A program made the translations under genes and the position numbers. The notes below the pieces were generated by a model, which did not search any database, had not been told where the DNA came from, and saw nothing but the letters and a program-made list of their open reading frames with translations. A stretch of DNA of 64,000 bases from Amnibacterium flavum (GTDB lineage Bacteria > Actinomycetota > Actinomycetes > Actinomycetales > Microbacteriaceae), in NCBI RefSeq assembly GCF_003097495.1, contig NZ_QEOP01000005.1, positions 50,574 to 114,573 of the forward strand. The letters are read 5' to 3'. This document shows, in pieces, positions 34,919 to 43,325 of the stretch (the first letter of the stretch is position 1; each line of letters begins with the position of its first letter).

Positions 34919-35106
34919 CCGTTAAGTGAACCGGAGACCCGAAGACAGGGCCAGGTCACTGGTCCCCCCAGATGAGGTGACTTAGCGGACAGGGAGTCGA
35001 GTTCATTGGGACCTAGACACCGGCTCCCCATCGTCACTAACGCCTACACACTGGTTGCTACGCCCCGCCGATCTGCCGTGCCCTCACCTTGGTGAGCTGA
35101 TGGTTT

Positions 35107-37053
35107 CTAGGCAGCTGCGAGTGTGGGGGTGCTGAGGGCGCCGGCTTCGATGAGGCGTCGGGCTTCGCGGTGATCGCCTCGATGGCCGGGGCCTCGCGGG
35201 TAGCGGGCGTATTCGGGTCGGTCGGTTTGTGTGAAGAGTGCGACCCCGGTGGGGGAGCGGCGGCCTCGACGTTTCTTGCCGGTCTTGGTCATCCAGGTGT
35301 ATTCGGCTTGCCACCATCCCCAGACGGCCCGTTCGAAGCTGTAGCGGTCCCGTCGGTGTTGGAGGTATCCGTGTACTCCGAGTGCGTCGGCGGTTCTGTC
35401 GGTTGCGGTGTCTTGTCCACGGGTCCAGCCGTGCGGGAGTCGCTGTGCGATTCGGTTGGAGTGCAGCCGGCGGAGGGCGGAGCGGACTCGAGCAGGGTCT
35501 AGGCCTGTGCGTTTGGTCAGGTCGTCGACGGTGGCCAGAGCGTTCTCGGCGAGGTGTTTAAACACAAGTCCTGCGGTACGTCCGAGGCTTCGTGGAGCTG
35601 CGAAGACGTCTTGTCTGAGTGGCTGGAGTTCTTGGGTTAAGCGTGTGGTCCAGTAGCTGAGGTTGGGTGCGGGGGAGAGAGCGGCCGGGCGTGCAAGCAC
35701 TTGTGTCCGGTTTGTACTCTCTGCCTCTGTGGAGAACCTCTTGGAGAGGCGGTATCGCTGTCCGTGTGGGGATTCGGCGTCACCGATGGGAATCACCCAT
35801 GCCGACTCGGGGTCGTCGGAGGTTGAGGTGGTGAGGGTCCGGAGGGCGGTGTGGACGGTGCTGCGTCCGTAGCCGGTGTCGGCTGAGAGGCGTCGCAGGT
35901 CGGCTTCGATGACGGGTTGGGCTGATTGGGCGAGGTAGAGGCACAGGGCGTCGAGGACGGCGCGGGTGCTGTGGGTTCCTCGGCGGGTTCTGCTGGCTGA
36001 GGAGGCTCGGTCGGCGCCCCAGAGGCCGGGCATGGCGTCGGCTCGTTCTTGAGCGCGTTCGATGCTGCCAAGGACGGTGGTGAGGCGTGTTTGGTAGTCG
36101 GCGTCGTTTCCGGTGCCGTTGAGGGGGTGGGCGGCGACGTAGCGGACGGCGCTGTTCCAGGCGGAGTTGAGCGCGCGGATGCGGCCGGCGGGGGTGCGGG
36201 GCACACGTTCGTTGCCGGCTTTGCCGCGGAGGGTTCGGATGTGTTCGAACGCGGGGGTGTCGACCAGGGTGAGGATGTCGGAGTATCGCCAGCGTGCGTG
36301 GGCGCAGCCGGCGAGGACTGCGGCGAGCGTGTAGGAAGTGTCTCCGGTGGTGGCGGTGTCGATGAGGGCGGCGACGCGGGTGCTGAGTTCGCGTTTGGGG
36401 CCGGCGATGTAGGGGTGCCCATCGGGGTCGACAGTCATGCCTCGAAGCAGAGCCCCTGTGGGGGTTGCCAGTTCGGCGCCGGCGTCGACGAGGAATGCCA
36501 GCAGGTCTTGGATTGACTCGGCGGCGACGGGGGTGCTGGTGAGGGGGGTGAGGGGCCCCTGGGGTTCGGAGGTTCCGCCGAGCCGGTGGGGGGCGCCGGG
36601 AGGACGCACGCATCCGGTGGCGGGGTTGGACAGAGGTGTGGGGTCAAGGGATGGCAGCAGTTGGGCTGCCAGGAGTGCCACCGTTCTGACCTGGCCTGCG
36701 TCGGCGGGGTCGGTGAGTCCGAGCCAGACGTGGCGGCCGCCGGTGGGGCCGGAGTTGCAGACCAGGTGGGGGATGTTGAGCTCGTCGAGCCAGTGGGAGA
36801 GGCGGCCGGCGTCGTAGGGGGCGTTGCCGCGGGAGCTGTCGAGGTCGAAGCAGATGAAGTCGAATCGGGTGCGGTCACCGGCGAGGTACATCGCCCACGG
36901 CGTTGTGGGGAGGGGGTCGCTGAGGGACCAGTCGAGGCCGCTGTAGTCGTTGAGGATCTCGCCGCTGGCCATGCGCGCTGCGATGCGGACGCGGCTGCGG
37001 GGGCTGAGGGTACGGGTGAGGTCCCAGGCGGATGCTGGGTCGATTGGGGACAC
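35107..37053 (-). CDS. Plasmid-type replication protein with primase-like N-terminal domain
   Basis: A 648-residue protein. The N-terminal part looks like an archaeo-eukaryotic primase/TOTE-type domain: metal-binding FICFDLDSSRG at 66-76 and the nucleotide-binding motif GPTGGRHVWLGL at 102-113. Winged-helix segments follow (LSADTGYGRSTVHTALRTL; LTKRTGLDPARVRSALRRL). A basic C-terminus holds KTGKKRRGRRSPTG. It is probably the replication initiator or its primase. The upstream leader contains a terminator in the opposite direction. Confidence 0.75.
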   Translation of the reverse strand: MSPIDPASAWDLTRTLSPRSRVRIAARMASGEILNDYSGLDWSLSDPLPTTPWAMYLAGDRTRFDFICFDLDSSRGNAPYDAGRLSHWLDELNIPHLVCNSGPTGGRHVWLGLTDPADAGQVRTVALLAAQLLPSLDPTPLSNPATGCVRPPGAPHRLGGTSEPQGPLTPLTSTPVAAESIQDLLAFLVDAGAELATPTGALLRGMTVDPDGHPYIAGPKRELSTRVAALIDTATTGDTSYTLAAVLAGCAHARWRYSDILTLVDTPAFEHIRTLRGKAGNERVPRTPAGRIRALNSAWNSAVRYVAAHPLNGTGNDADYQTRLTTVLGSIERAQERADAMPGLWGADRASSASRTRRGTHSTRAVLDALCLYLAQSAQPVIEADLRRLSADTGYGRSTVHTALRTLTTSTSDDPESAWVIPIGDAESPHGQRYRLSKRFSTEAESTNRTQVLARPAALSPAPNLSYWTTRLTQELQPLRQDVFAAPRSLGRTAGLVFKHLAENALATVDDLTKRTGLDPARVRSALRRLHSNRIAQRLPHGWTRGQDTATDRTADALGVHGYLQHRRDRYSFERAVWGWWQAEYTWMTKTGKKRRGRRSPTGVALFTQTDRPEYARYPRGPGHRGDHREARRLIEAGALSTPTLAAA

Positions 37054-37177
37054 GACACGCGTGTCTGCGCTAAATGCTCGCCAAGTTTCAGACTGTCGGG
37101 TTACGATGTGGTCACCTCAGGATTCGTCTCCAGTGGGTACAACGAAGGCCTCGGCGCCAACCGAGTTCTTCACATAT

Positions 37178-37262
37178 CGATCCGGCCTAGGGCCTGGTAA
37201 GCGAAACCGGATCGAAAGACTTGTTGGAAGCCCGTCCCGCCAAGGACGGGCTTCCTGCTTTT
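37178..37262 (+). ncRNA. Possible countertranscript in the rep leader
   Basis: On the strand opposite the rep gene, CGATCCGG (37178-37185) and CCGGATCG (37207-37214) form a stem, followed at once by a strong intrinsic terminator (37226-37262). A short RNA ending there would be antisense to the rep leader, as in plasmid copy-number control. No promoter was pinpointed. Confidence 0.35.
37226..37262 (+). terminator. Intrinsic terminator
   Basis: GGAAGCCCGTCC - CGCCAA - GGACGGGCTTCC has perfect 12-bp arms followed by TGCTTTT on the plus strand. It is the clearest rho-independent terminator in the window, yet no plus-strand gene precedes it. It could also stop leftward transcription from the gene at 37261-37536. 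Confidence 0.8.
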
Positions 37263-37536
37263 AAGCTGCGGGAATGGGCAGCTCCTCACGCTGGGGGACG
37301 GGCTTGTCGACTAGGGGCAAGGCGCCGTGTTCCATGACGAGGTCTCTGATGAGACGCTCGAGGTAGTAGGAGACTGAGACGCCGCTTTCCTCGGCTGCCT
37401 GGGCAACTCGTTCGCGCGCGTCGGGTGCGACGCGGCCCTGCAGGAGGACTGTAGGGACGTTGTCGGGGCGTCGTGCGCGACCAAACTGTGCAGCCATGCG
37501 GCAATACTGCTCGTGTGTATGCATACGGCTCAGCAT
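37261..37536 (-). CDS. Small ribbon-helix-helix-like DNA-binding protein
   Basis: Up to 91 residues. The segment GRVAPDARERVAQAAEESGV then SVSYYLERLIRDLV resembles an RHH/CopG-type regulator. It is upstream of the replication gene on the same strand, a location typical for copy-number repressors. Start uncertain: ATGs at 37536, 37524 and 37497 are in frame, none with a clear ribosome binding site. Confidence 0.6.
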   Translation of the reverse strand: MLSRMHTHEQYCRMAAQFGRARRPDNVPTVLLQGRVAPDARERVAQAAEESGVSVSYYLERLIRDLVMEHGALPLVDKPVPQREELPIPAA

Positions 37537-37681
37537 TTGCGGCGCGTGTCGCCCCTACCAGTCTCGTGTCCCTTGTTTCTGAAGGCGCGATGAATCACTG
37601 CCGCTCGTGATCGCGGTCCTTTTCAGGGCGGGCTACGCGGCGCTGTACCCGTTCAGCAACTCGTAGCAGCCGAGGTATAGG

Positions 37682-38242
37682 TCAGCTAGCGGCCGTCGGC
37701 GGGTGGGGGAGCGGGGGAAGTCCGATGAGAAGGATGCGTTCCACCATTCGTTCGGCGCGGTCGCTGAGGGCGTCTCCGGGGTAGAAACGCTCGAAGTGCG
37801 CCTCAGCTTCGGCAGCCGTGTTGATGCCGCAGATGACCATGAGGTGGGCGATGTCGTCGTTGTCTCGTCCGGGCCGGTTTGCGCCGAGTTTCATGGCCAG
37901 AAGCGCCTCAGCGGAGGCGACTTGGATCGTGAGGCCGTCGCGCTCGAGGAGCGTTTCCCAATCGACGCTGGTTCCGTATGAGGGGATGTATTTGGCGCCG
38001 GCGTCGTTGAGCCAGCTGCCGCCCCATCCGTGGCGTTGTCCGATCGCTGCGACTGCTGCGGATGCGTCGCCGGTGATCTGGAATCGGGCATCGATGTCTT
38101 CGGTGCTCGATCGGTCGAAGTAGCGAAGCGCGAGGGCGGCACCACCGATGATCTGAATGCCACCGCGGACACCCCTGTGGGCGAGTTCGTCGATGAGCTC
38201 GTTCAGTCCCTCGAGGAGGTCGTCCCGGGTGAGAAGTGCCAT
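37682..38242 (-). CDS. Nucleotidyltransferase-fold toxin (AbiEii/DUF6036-like)
   Basis: A 186-residue protein with a nucleotidyltransferase-like N-terminus: IQIIGGAALALRYFDRSSTE then DIDARF, where G-G-A and the DxD-like pair match minimal nucleotidyltransferases, and a helical C-terminus. Its ATG overlaps the stop of the XRE gene (TGATG). Such pairs act as type IV or MNT-type toxin-antitoxin systems. The start is placed at the overlap because the upstream frame is Arg/Pro-rich. Confidence 0.7.
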   Translation of the reverse strand: MALLTRDDLLEGLNELIDELAHRGVRGGIQIIGGAALALRYFDRSSTEDIDARFQITGDASAAVAAIGQRHGWGGSWLNDAGAKYIPSYGTSVDWETLLERDGLTIQVASAEALLAMKLGANRPGRDNDDIAHLMVICGINTAAEAEAHFERFYPGDALSDRAERMVERILLIGLPPLPHPPTAAS

Positions 38243-38817
38243 CAGATGCTGGCGAGGGTGTCGGGGTCGATGAGGACGCCGTGGCGCAGAAACGCTGCCG
38301 GCACACGAGAGCGCTCGACGGGGATGTCGTAGAGACCTGTCCCGAATATCCACGACCGGGTGAGGGTGCGCGCTTCGTCGCGGGTCCAGCGGGGCAGGGG
38401 GAGGTGCTCTTCTTCGAGTCGGTGCTCCACCAGTGCAGCAATAGCGGCGTCCCACCGCTTTTCACCGGTCTTGTCTGGGGCGGAGATGGTGAGCGCGAAT
38501 CTGGTCTCGTCGTGTTCGGCAGCGAGGTTGTCTGCCAACTGGATGAAGTGCCGGACAGCGTCGTTGCGGCGCCCGTCGCTGAGGCTGTCAGCGATATGTG
38601 CGGCAGTGGTTGCCGCGTCGGTTCTTTGCGTCGGGATAGCGATGAGCTGGTGGCCGGCAGCGGCGAGTAGACGCTCGAGAGTGTCGGTGTTGGGGTTGCG
38701 TTGTCCGGATTCCAGTAGGGACAGGGAGGACTGCGCGACGCCGCTGCGTGCGCTCAGCTCTTTCCTGTTGAGCCCGCCCGCACGGCGTGCTTGCTTGACC
38801 AGTGTTGCAGCGCTCAT
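38242..38817 (-). CDS. XRE-family HTH antitoxin
   Basis: A 191-residue protein with an N-terminal Cro/C1 helix-turn-helix (NRKELSARSGVAQSSLSLLE, residues 17-36) followed by about 120 residues of unknown fold (WTRDEARTLTRSWIFGTGLY). It precedes and overlaps the nucleotidyltransferase gene, the normal order for antitoxin and toxin, and probably represses its own promoter. Confidence 0.75.
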   Translation of the reverse strand: MSAATLVKQARRAGGLNRKELSARSGVAQSSLSLLESGQRNPNTDTLERLLAAAGHQLIAIPTQRTDAATTAAHIADSLSDGRRNDAVRHFIQLADNLAAEHDETRFALTISAPDKTGEKRWDAAIAALVEHRLEEEHLPLPRWTRDEARTLTRSWIFGTGLYDIPVERSRVPAAFLRHGVLIDPDTLASI

Positions 38818-38839
38818 GTCCGCCTCCGTGCTCCATATT

Positions 38840-38864
38840 AGCGTGCAAGTAATATTATGACGCT
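38840..38864. promoter_or_regulatory. Candidate operator/promoter of the XRE-nucleotidyltransferase pair
   Basis: AGCGT and ACGCT flank a 15-bp A/T-rich centre containing TAATATTA, 22 bp upstream of the XRE start. The A/T-rich core could be the -10 region overlapped by an autoregulatory site. Confidence 0.4.
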
Positions 38865-39016
38865 GTGTAGCTCATCCTGTGGATAGGTTTTTGGTGTCGT
38901 GGCGGGTGGTCATATGCTGAGGGCCGAGATTCGCGATGGCGTGAATCTCCCGGAGGGGATGCCGGAGCACTCGTTTGGCCACATGTGGGGTGGCCCGATG
39001 TGAGGATCCCCCCACC

Positions 39017-39547
39017 TTGCTCACCCAGCTCCCCAACACCCAGCAGCGCCCTCTTGCGCGCACCGCGGGGATAGCTGCGTCTGGGCTCGCCATCTGCCTC
39101 GCTCTCGCTGGCTGCACAGCGGTACCTGATGCGTCGGTTTCGGTACCTGCCACGGCATCCTCTTCCGAAGAATTTGTCTCGCTGCCTGAGCGGGTGGGCG
39201 GTGACAGCGAGGCGGGCCCGGTTGAGTCGGCGTTCGAGGAGTCGTCCTCACTCGCTTTGGAAGTGGTGGCGAAGTACTGCCGTCCTGAGCTCGAGAGCCG
39301 ACGGTGGATCGGGGACCTGTACCCGTATTTGACTCAATCGGCAGCGCTCGCTCTTCAGACCGTCGATCCGGTGAACGTTCCGTGCGGAGAGGTGACCGGG
39401 TCAGCTAATCCGGTGAATGGTGACGGGGCTTTCACTATGCGGGTCATGGTGCCTACTGATGCGGGGGAGTACCAGGTCTATTTGCACCGGGAGCAGCTCA
39501 GTGATGAGTGGGCTGTCAACGAGATCCGCCCGGCGGCGGGGCAGTGA
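39017..39547 (+). CDS. Conjugation-locus lipoprotein
   Basis: A 176-residue lipoprotein with signal LARTAGIAASGLAICLAL and lipobox LAGC, then a Ser/Glu-rich linker and a folded domain (EVVAKYCRPELESRRWIGDL, VMVPTDAGEYQVYLHREQ). Start taken at TTG 39017, 11 nt after GAGG; the frame stays open to another TTG at 38975. It is first in the plus-strand secretion operon, 1 bp ahead of the hydrolase gene. It may be an NTF2-like subunit of the channel. Confidence 0.65.
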   Translation: MLTQLPNTQQRPLARTAGIAASGLAICLALAGCTAVPDASVSVPATASSSEEFVSLPERVGGDSEAGPVESAFEESSSLALEVVAKYCRPELESRRWIGDLYPYLTQSAALALQTVDPVNVPCGEVTGSANPVNGDGAFTMRVMVPTDAGEYQVYLHREQLSDEWAVNEIRPAAGQ

Positions 39548-39548
39548 C

Positions 39549-40658
39549 GTGGATCCGAGAGGTGGCGTCGTTCTTTCCTTTGTTCTTGTCCCGGTTCTGG
39601 TGTTCGGGGCGGCGATCTTCGTGATGTTCTTCGGTTCTAACTCCGCCTCAGCCTGCGCGCCCGGCGTCGGACAGCCCATCGACGTCGCAAGACTTCCTAC
39701 GGATGCCTCCGCTGGCGATCTGGATCGCGAGCAGATCGTGAACGCTGCACTTATCGTCAACGCCGCCATCGCCCTCGGCATGGACTCCGCCGGACAGATT
39801 TTGGGTGTGCAGGCCGCGCTGGGTGAGTCTTCGTTGCGCGTGCTGGACTCGGGCGACGTTGCAGGGCCGGACTCTCGAGGGTTGTTTCAGCAGCGCGATA
39901 ACGGCGCTTGGGGTAGCTACGAGGACCGCATGGACCCGACGGTGTCGGCCACGAACTTCTTCGCCGCGCTTCAACGCGTGACCGATTGGGAGTCCCTCGA
40001 GCCATCGCTTGCGATCAACTCAGTGCAGCGCAACGCCGACCCCTCCCACTACAAGCCCTACCGGACAGTGGCCACCGGTGTCGTCAGCTACCTCGCACAG
40101 CTGCAAACCGGAAAGACGCCCGGCACCCCCTCCGCCCCGACGGCAACGTGCGACGTCGCGGGCGACGCTCGAACACTTGCTACTGACCTGGTCACTGCCA
40201 TCGAGGACGGCACTTTGACAATCGTCGAACCTCGCTACGCCGACCAGATACGCGATGTCGCGGACGGAACGGCGACCCCTAACTGCGAACTCGACGTCCG
40301 CACCCTTCAGATCATCACCATCGCGCTGAAGAACTTCACCCGCGTTGGTGTCTCGGATCTGAACCGACAATGCACCGGGATGCTGCTCGGTGCCGGCACG
40401 ACCTCGTCGCACTGGATCGGTAACGGTGGCCGGGCGGTTGATTTCTACTCCCTGGCGGGCCTTCCCGTGACCGGCGGCGACGCGCGGTCCCTGCAGCTTC
40501 TCGCCATCCTCGACCCGATGGTGCCCGCCGGCACCAGGGCCGGACAGGTCGGTTGCCGCCCCGCAACCGCGCTTCAACATTTCACCCAGTTCACGGACAG
40601 CTGCGACCACCTCCACCTCGACGTCGCCTACACCGATGACCCCCTCGTCCTGAGCTGA
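39549..40658 (+). CDS. Peptidoglycan hydrolase of the conjugation system
   Basis: A 369-residue exported protein starting at GTG 39549. One N-terminal membrane segment (LSFVLVPVLVFGAAIFVMFF) precedes a lysozyme-like domain with GVQAALGESSLRVLDSGD and GPDSRGLFQQRDNGAWGSYE. A second C-terminal domain contains HLHLDVAY. Such enzymes open the cell wall for the type IV channel in Gram-positive conjugation. The gene lies between the lipoprotein and small pilin-like genes. Confidence 0.75.
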   Translation: MDPRGGVVLSFVLVPVLVFGAAIFVMFFGSNSASACAPGVGQPIDVARLPTDASAGDLDREQIVNAALIVNAAIALGMDSAGQILGVQAALGESSLRVLDSGDVAGPDSRGLFQQRDNGAWGSYEDRMDPTVSATNFFAALQRVTDWESLEPSLAINSVQRNADPSHYKPYRTVATGVVSYLAQLQTGKTPGTPSAPTATCDVAGDARTLATDLVTAIEDGTLTIVEPRYADQIRDVADGTATPNCELDVRTLQIITIALKNFTRVGVSDLNRQCTGMLLGAGTTSSHWIGNGGRAVDFYSLAGLPVTGGDARSLQLLAILDPMVPAGTRAGQVGCRPATALQHFTQFTDSCDHLHLDVAYTDDPLVLS

Positions 40659-40705
40659 TCCACTCCACCTACCCCGCGAATAACTGACCCGAAAGCACCC
40701 GAGCG

Positions 40706-41002
40706 ATGACCTTTCTGACGCTGACCGCCGACCTTCTCACTGCGCTTCCTGCGGCGGTCCCAGATCCCGGAGATGGAACAATGCCCCCCGGATTCGAGGG
40801 CTTCGTCGTCATCATGGGCTGGATCAAATGGCTCGCACTTGGAGTAGCCGTCATCGGCCTCCTTATCCTCGGAGCGACCATGGCCATCAGCTCCCGCCGA
40901 GGCGAGGGTATGGAAATCGGCGGCTGGCTCGGCCGCATCCTCATCGGCGTGATCATCATCGCCTCGGCAGCCACCCTCGTTGGCTTCCTCGTCGGCACTT
41001 AG
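40706..41002 (+). CDS. Small two-helix membrane protein (VirB2-like)
   Basis: A 98-residue protein with a short N-terminal part and two hydrophobic segments (LALGVAVIGLLILGATMAI at about 43-61; ILIGVIIIASAATLVGFLVG at about 78-97) joined by a charged loop RRGEGMEIG. Size, topology and place in the operon suggest the VirB2/TrbC-like subunit, but sequence identity is not evident. Confidence 0.6.
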   Translation: MTFLTLTADLLTALPAAVPDPGDGTMPPGFEGFVVIMGWIKWLALGVAVIGLLILGATMAISSRRGEGMEIGGWLGRILIGVIIIASAATLVGFLVGT

Positions 41003-41022
41003 GACGCTGGCGAAACATAGAA

Positions 41023-41739
41023 ATGGCTAACCAGCGAATCGCGCGTCTAATCCAGCGCCGTGGATACGTATTGAGTGCGCTCGTCGTCGCACTGATTGTC
41101 TTGGCAGCAATTGCGCTAGCGGTGGCCGCCGCTTCCGACGCACCTGAAGCCGGTCCCATCCCGGAACCAACCACGAGCTCGACAGGGAGAGTGGAGGGCC
41201 CCGCCAGCAGCATCTGCGGACTTACCGGTGACTCATTGGAGAGGTCGCTGTCGCAAGCCCCGGACGCGGAGTGGGAGATCGTCGGGACGATGGCGGCTCC
41301 AGCCTCGTCAGCGTCTGGTCCAGGTCTGCAGGACGTAGACGGTGTTCGTCGATGCTTCGCGCACTCCGCCGAAGGTGCAGCCTTCGCAGCAGCCAACATC
41401 TGGGCAATGGGATCGGACGCACGCCTGACACCGCTTCTCTCGGACCGAATGACTGTGCCGGGCCCGGGGAGGGACGCGGCGCTCCTCGCCGAGACCGTCC
41501 GCGGAGATCGCGGTATCTCCGGCCAAATCGCGGGAGTGCAGGTACTCAGCTACACCGAGGACGAGGCAGTGGTCGACACGGCGTTTCAGCTCAGGACTGG
41601 CGAGCTCGTCGGCTTTGCGATCGCCCTCAGGTGGGTTGAGGGCGACTGGAAAGTCCTCCTTACGGACAAGGGCCAGCCACCCTACCGACCGGTCCTTCTC
41701 CAGAGTCTCGGCGGTTACGTCCCCTGGTCGGGTCTGTGA
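41023..41739 (+). CDS. Single-pass membrane protein of the T4SS (VirB8/TcpC-like topology)
   Basis: A 238-residue protein with a basic N-terminus, one membrane helix (VLSALVVALIVLAAIALAVA), a Pro/Thr-rich linker and an external domain ending VGFAIALRWVEGDWKVLLTD, a pattern typical of NTF2-like VirB8 domains. It overlaps the next gene by 4 bp (GTGA). Assignment is by topology and position. Confidence 0.6.
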   Translation: MANQRIARLIQRRGYVLSALVVALIVLAAIALAVAAASDAPEAGPIPEPTTSSTGRVEGPASSICGLTGDSLERSLSQAPDAEWEIVGTMAAPASSASGPGLQDVDGVRRCFAHSAEGAAFAAANIWAMGSDARLTPLLSDRMTVPGPGRDAALLAETVRGDRGISGQIAGVQVLSYTEDEAVVDTAFQLRTGELVGFAIALRWVEGDWKVLLTDKGQPPYRPVLLQSLGGYVPWSGL

Positions 41740-43316
41740 TGGGCGGAGAGTCCAGTACGTGCGAATGGACTGACTGGACCTGTTGGTCTTCCAGCTTTGC
41801 CGGCGACGTCATTTCGCAAGCGTCGAATGATGCGTTGCAGGAGTTCGTGAATCGGATTCTGGAGGGGTATGGCAAGGCGGTTGCCAGCCTTGGAACGCTG
41901 TGGGTGCTTGTTCCCTCGCCTGTGACGATCACGTCCGGCGCTGGTGGCGCGGCTGTGGAGGGTGCCCCTCCTGCTTCGGGTGGGTTCGAGACGCTGCTGC
42001 AGTACGTGGTGTGGGTGTCGCTTGGGATCGCGGTGGTCTCGCTGATCATTGCGGGCGCTCTAATGGCAGCTCGTCGACGTCGCGGGGATGGTGAGGCTCA
42101 TTTGGGTCGAGTTGGGGTGATCTTGGCGTCGGTCATCTTGGTCTCTTCTGCGTCGGCGTTGGTTGCCGGGATTCTGCCTGGCGCGGCGCCTGCGGGAAGT
42201 TCATCCGTGGTTGGTTTTATCCAGAATCAGCTGTGGTGGTACACCGGAGGCCTCGCGGTCTTGTCGGTGCTGATTGCCGCTGCCCGGATGGCGTGGACGC
42301 AGCGTGCCCAACCGGCACGTGAGCTCCTGCAGTCCTTACTCACCCTCATTGCAGTGTCTGGTGCCGGGCTGACGGGGATCGTGTTGGCGGTCATGGCGTC
42401 GGATGCGTTCTCGGTCTGGATCCTCAACAACTCCACTGACTGCGATGTCACGAACTCGGAGTCGAACTGCTTTGGCACGAACGTGTTCATGATGATTGGG
42501 CTGACGGCGGGGTCGCAGAACGCGCTGGGAGTCATCGCGGTGTTCTGTCTTGGGTTGATTGCTCTGCTGATGACCTTCGGGCAGATCGCTTTGATGATTG
42601 TTCGAGGCGGGATGTTGGTGGTCTTGGCCGGGATCCTGCCGATCACTGCATCCTTCACCAATACGGAGATGGGTCGGAACTGGTTCCGCCGGTCTTTGGG
42701 CTGGACGATCGCGTTCATCCTCTACAAGCCCGCGGCGGCGATCGTCTATGCGACGGCGTTCCGGCTCACGGGTGCCGACTTGTTCGTGACTGATGGATCG
42801 GGGCTGGTGCAGCTGCTCACCGGTCTCGCGTTGATGCTGATCGCGTTAGTGGCGTTGCCGGCGTTGATGCGCTTCGTTGTCCCTGCAGTTGGTGCGATGT
42901 CGGGTGGGGGCGGCGGGGGAGCCTCGCTGGCTCTTGTGGGTGCAGGTGTTTCCGCTGCCGGGGCGGTGGCGACGGGAGCGATCCGGTCGGGCGGAGGAAG
43001 TGGCGGGGGCTTCGGTTCGTCGCCGAGTGGCAGCACCCCGGCTCCGCCGTCTTCTCCTGCGCCTCCGACAGGTCCGAGCGGCGGCGGGGGAGTGGCCACC
43101 GGTGGGGGCAGCGCTGCGTCCGTGGGTAGTGCGGCGAGTGGTGGTGGTTCGGCTGCGGTGGGTGGTGCGACTGCCGGCGCTGGGGCGGGGCCGATTGGGA
43201 TGGCGGCGGGTATGGCTGTTGGGCTGGCTGCGGGTCAGGTAGCTCAGGGCGCGAAGCAGGCCGGTGCGGCGGCGAAGTCGTTTGCTGACGATGCCACTGG
43301 CAGCGAGAACCGGTAG
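41736..43316 (+). CDS. Polytopic T4SS channel protein (VirB6/TrbL-like)
   Basis: A 526-residue protein with about eight hydrophobic segments between residues 85 and 385, including GVILASVILVSSASALVAGI and GMLVVLAGILPITASF, and a Gly/Ser/Pro-rich C-terminal tail of about 110 residues. Large polytopic subunits with a Gly-rich tail form the inner-membrane channel in Gram-positive conjugation systems. GTG at 41736 overlaps the previous stop; ATG at 41739 is the alternative. Confidence 0.75.
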   Translation: MMGGESSTCEWTDWTCWSSSFAGDVISQASNDALQEFVNRILEGYGKAVASLGTLWVLVPSPVTITSGAGGAAVEGAPPASGGFETLLQYVVWVSLGIAVVSLIIAGALMAARRRRGDGEAHLGRVGVILASVILVSSASALVAGILPGAAPAGSSSVVGFIQNQLWWYTGGLAVLSVLIAAARMAWTQRAQPARELLQSLLTLIAVSGAGLTGIVLAVMASDAFSVWILNNSTDCDVTNSESNCFGTNVFMMIGLTAGSQNALGVIAVFCLGLIALLMTFGQIALMIVRGGMLVVLAGILPITASFTNTEMGRNWFRRSLGWTIAFILYKPAAAIVYATAFRLTGADLFVTDGSGLVQLLTGLALMLIALVALPALMRFVVPAVGAMSGGGGGGASLALVGAGVSAAGAVATGAIRSGGGSGGGFGSSPSGSTPAPPSSPAPPTGPSGGGGVATGGGSAASVGSAASGGGSAAVGGATAGAGAGPIGMAAGMAVGLAAGQVAQGAKQAGAAAKSFADDATGSENR

Positions 43317-43325
43317 GGAGGGATC

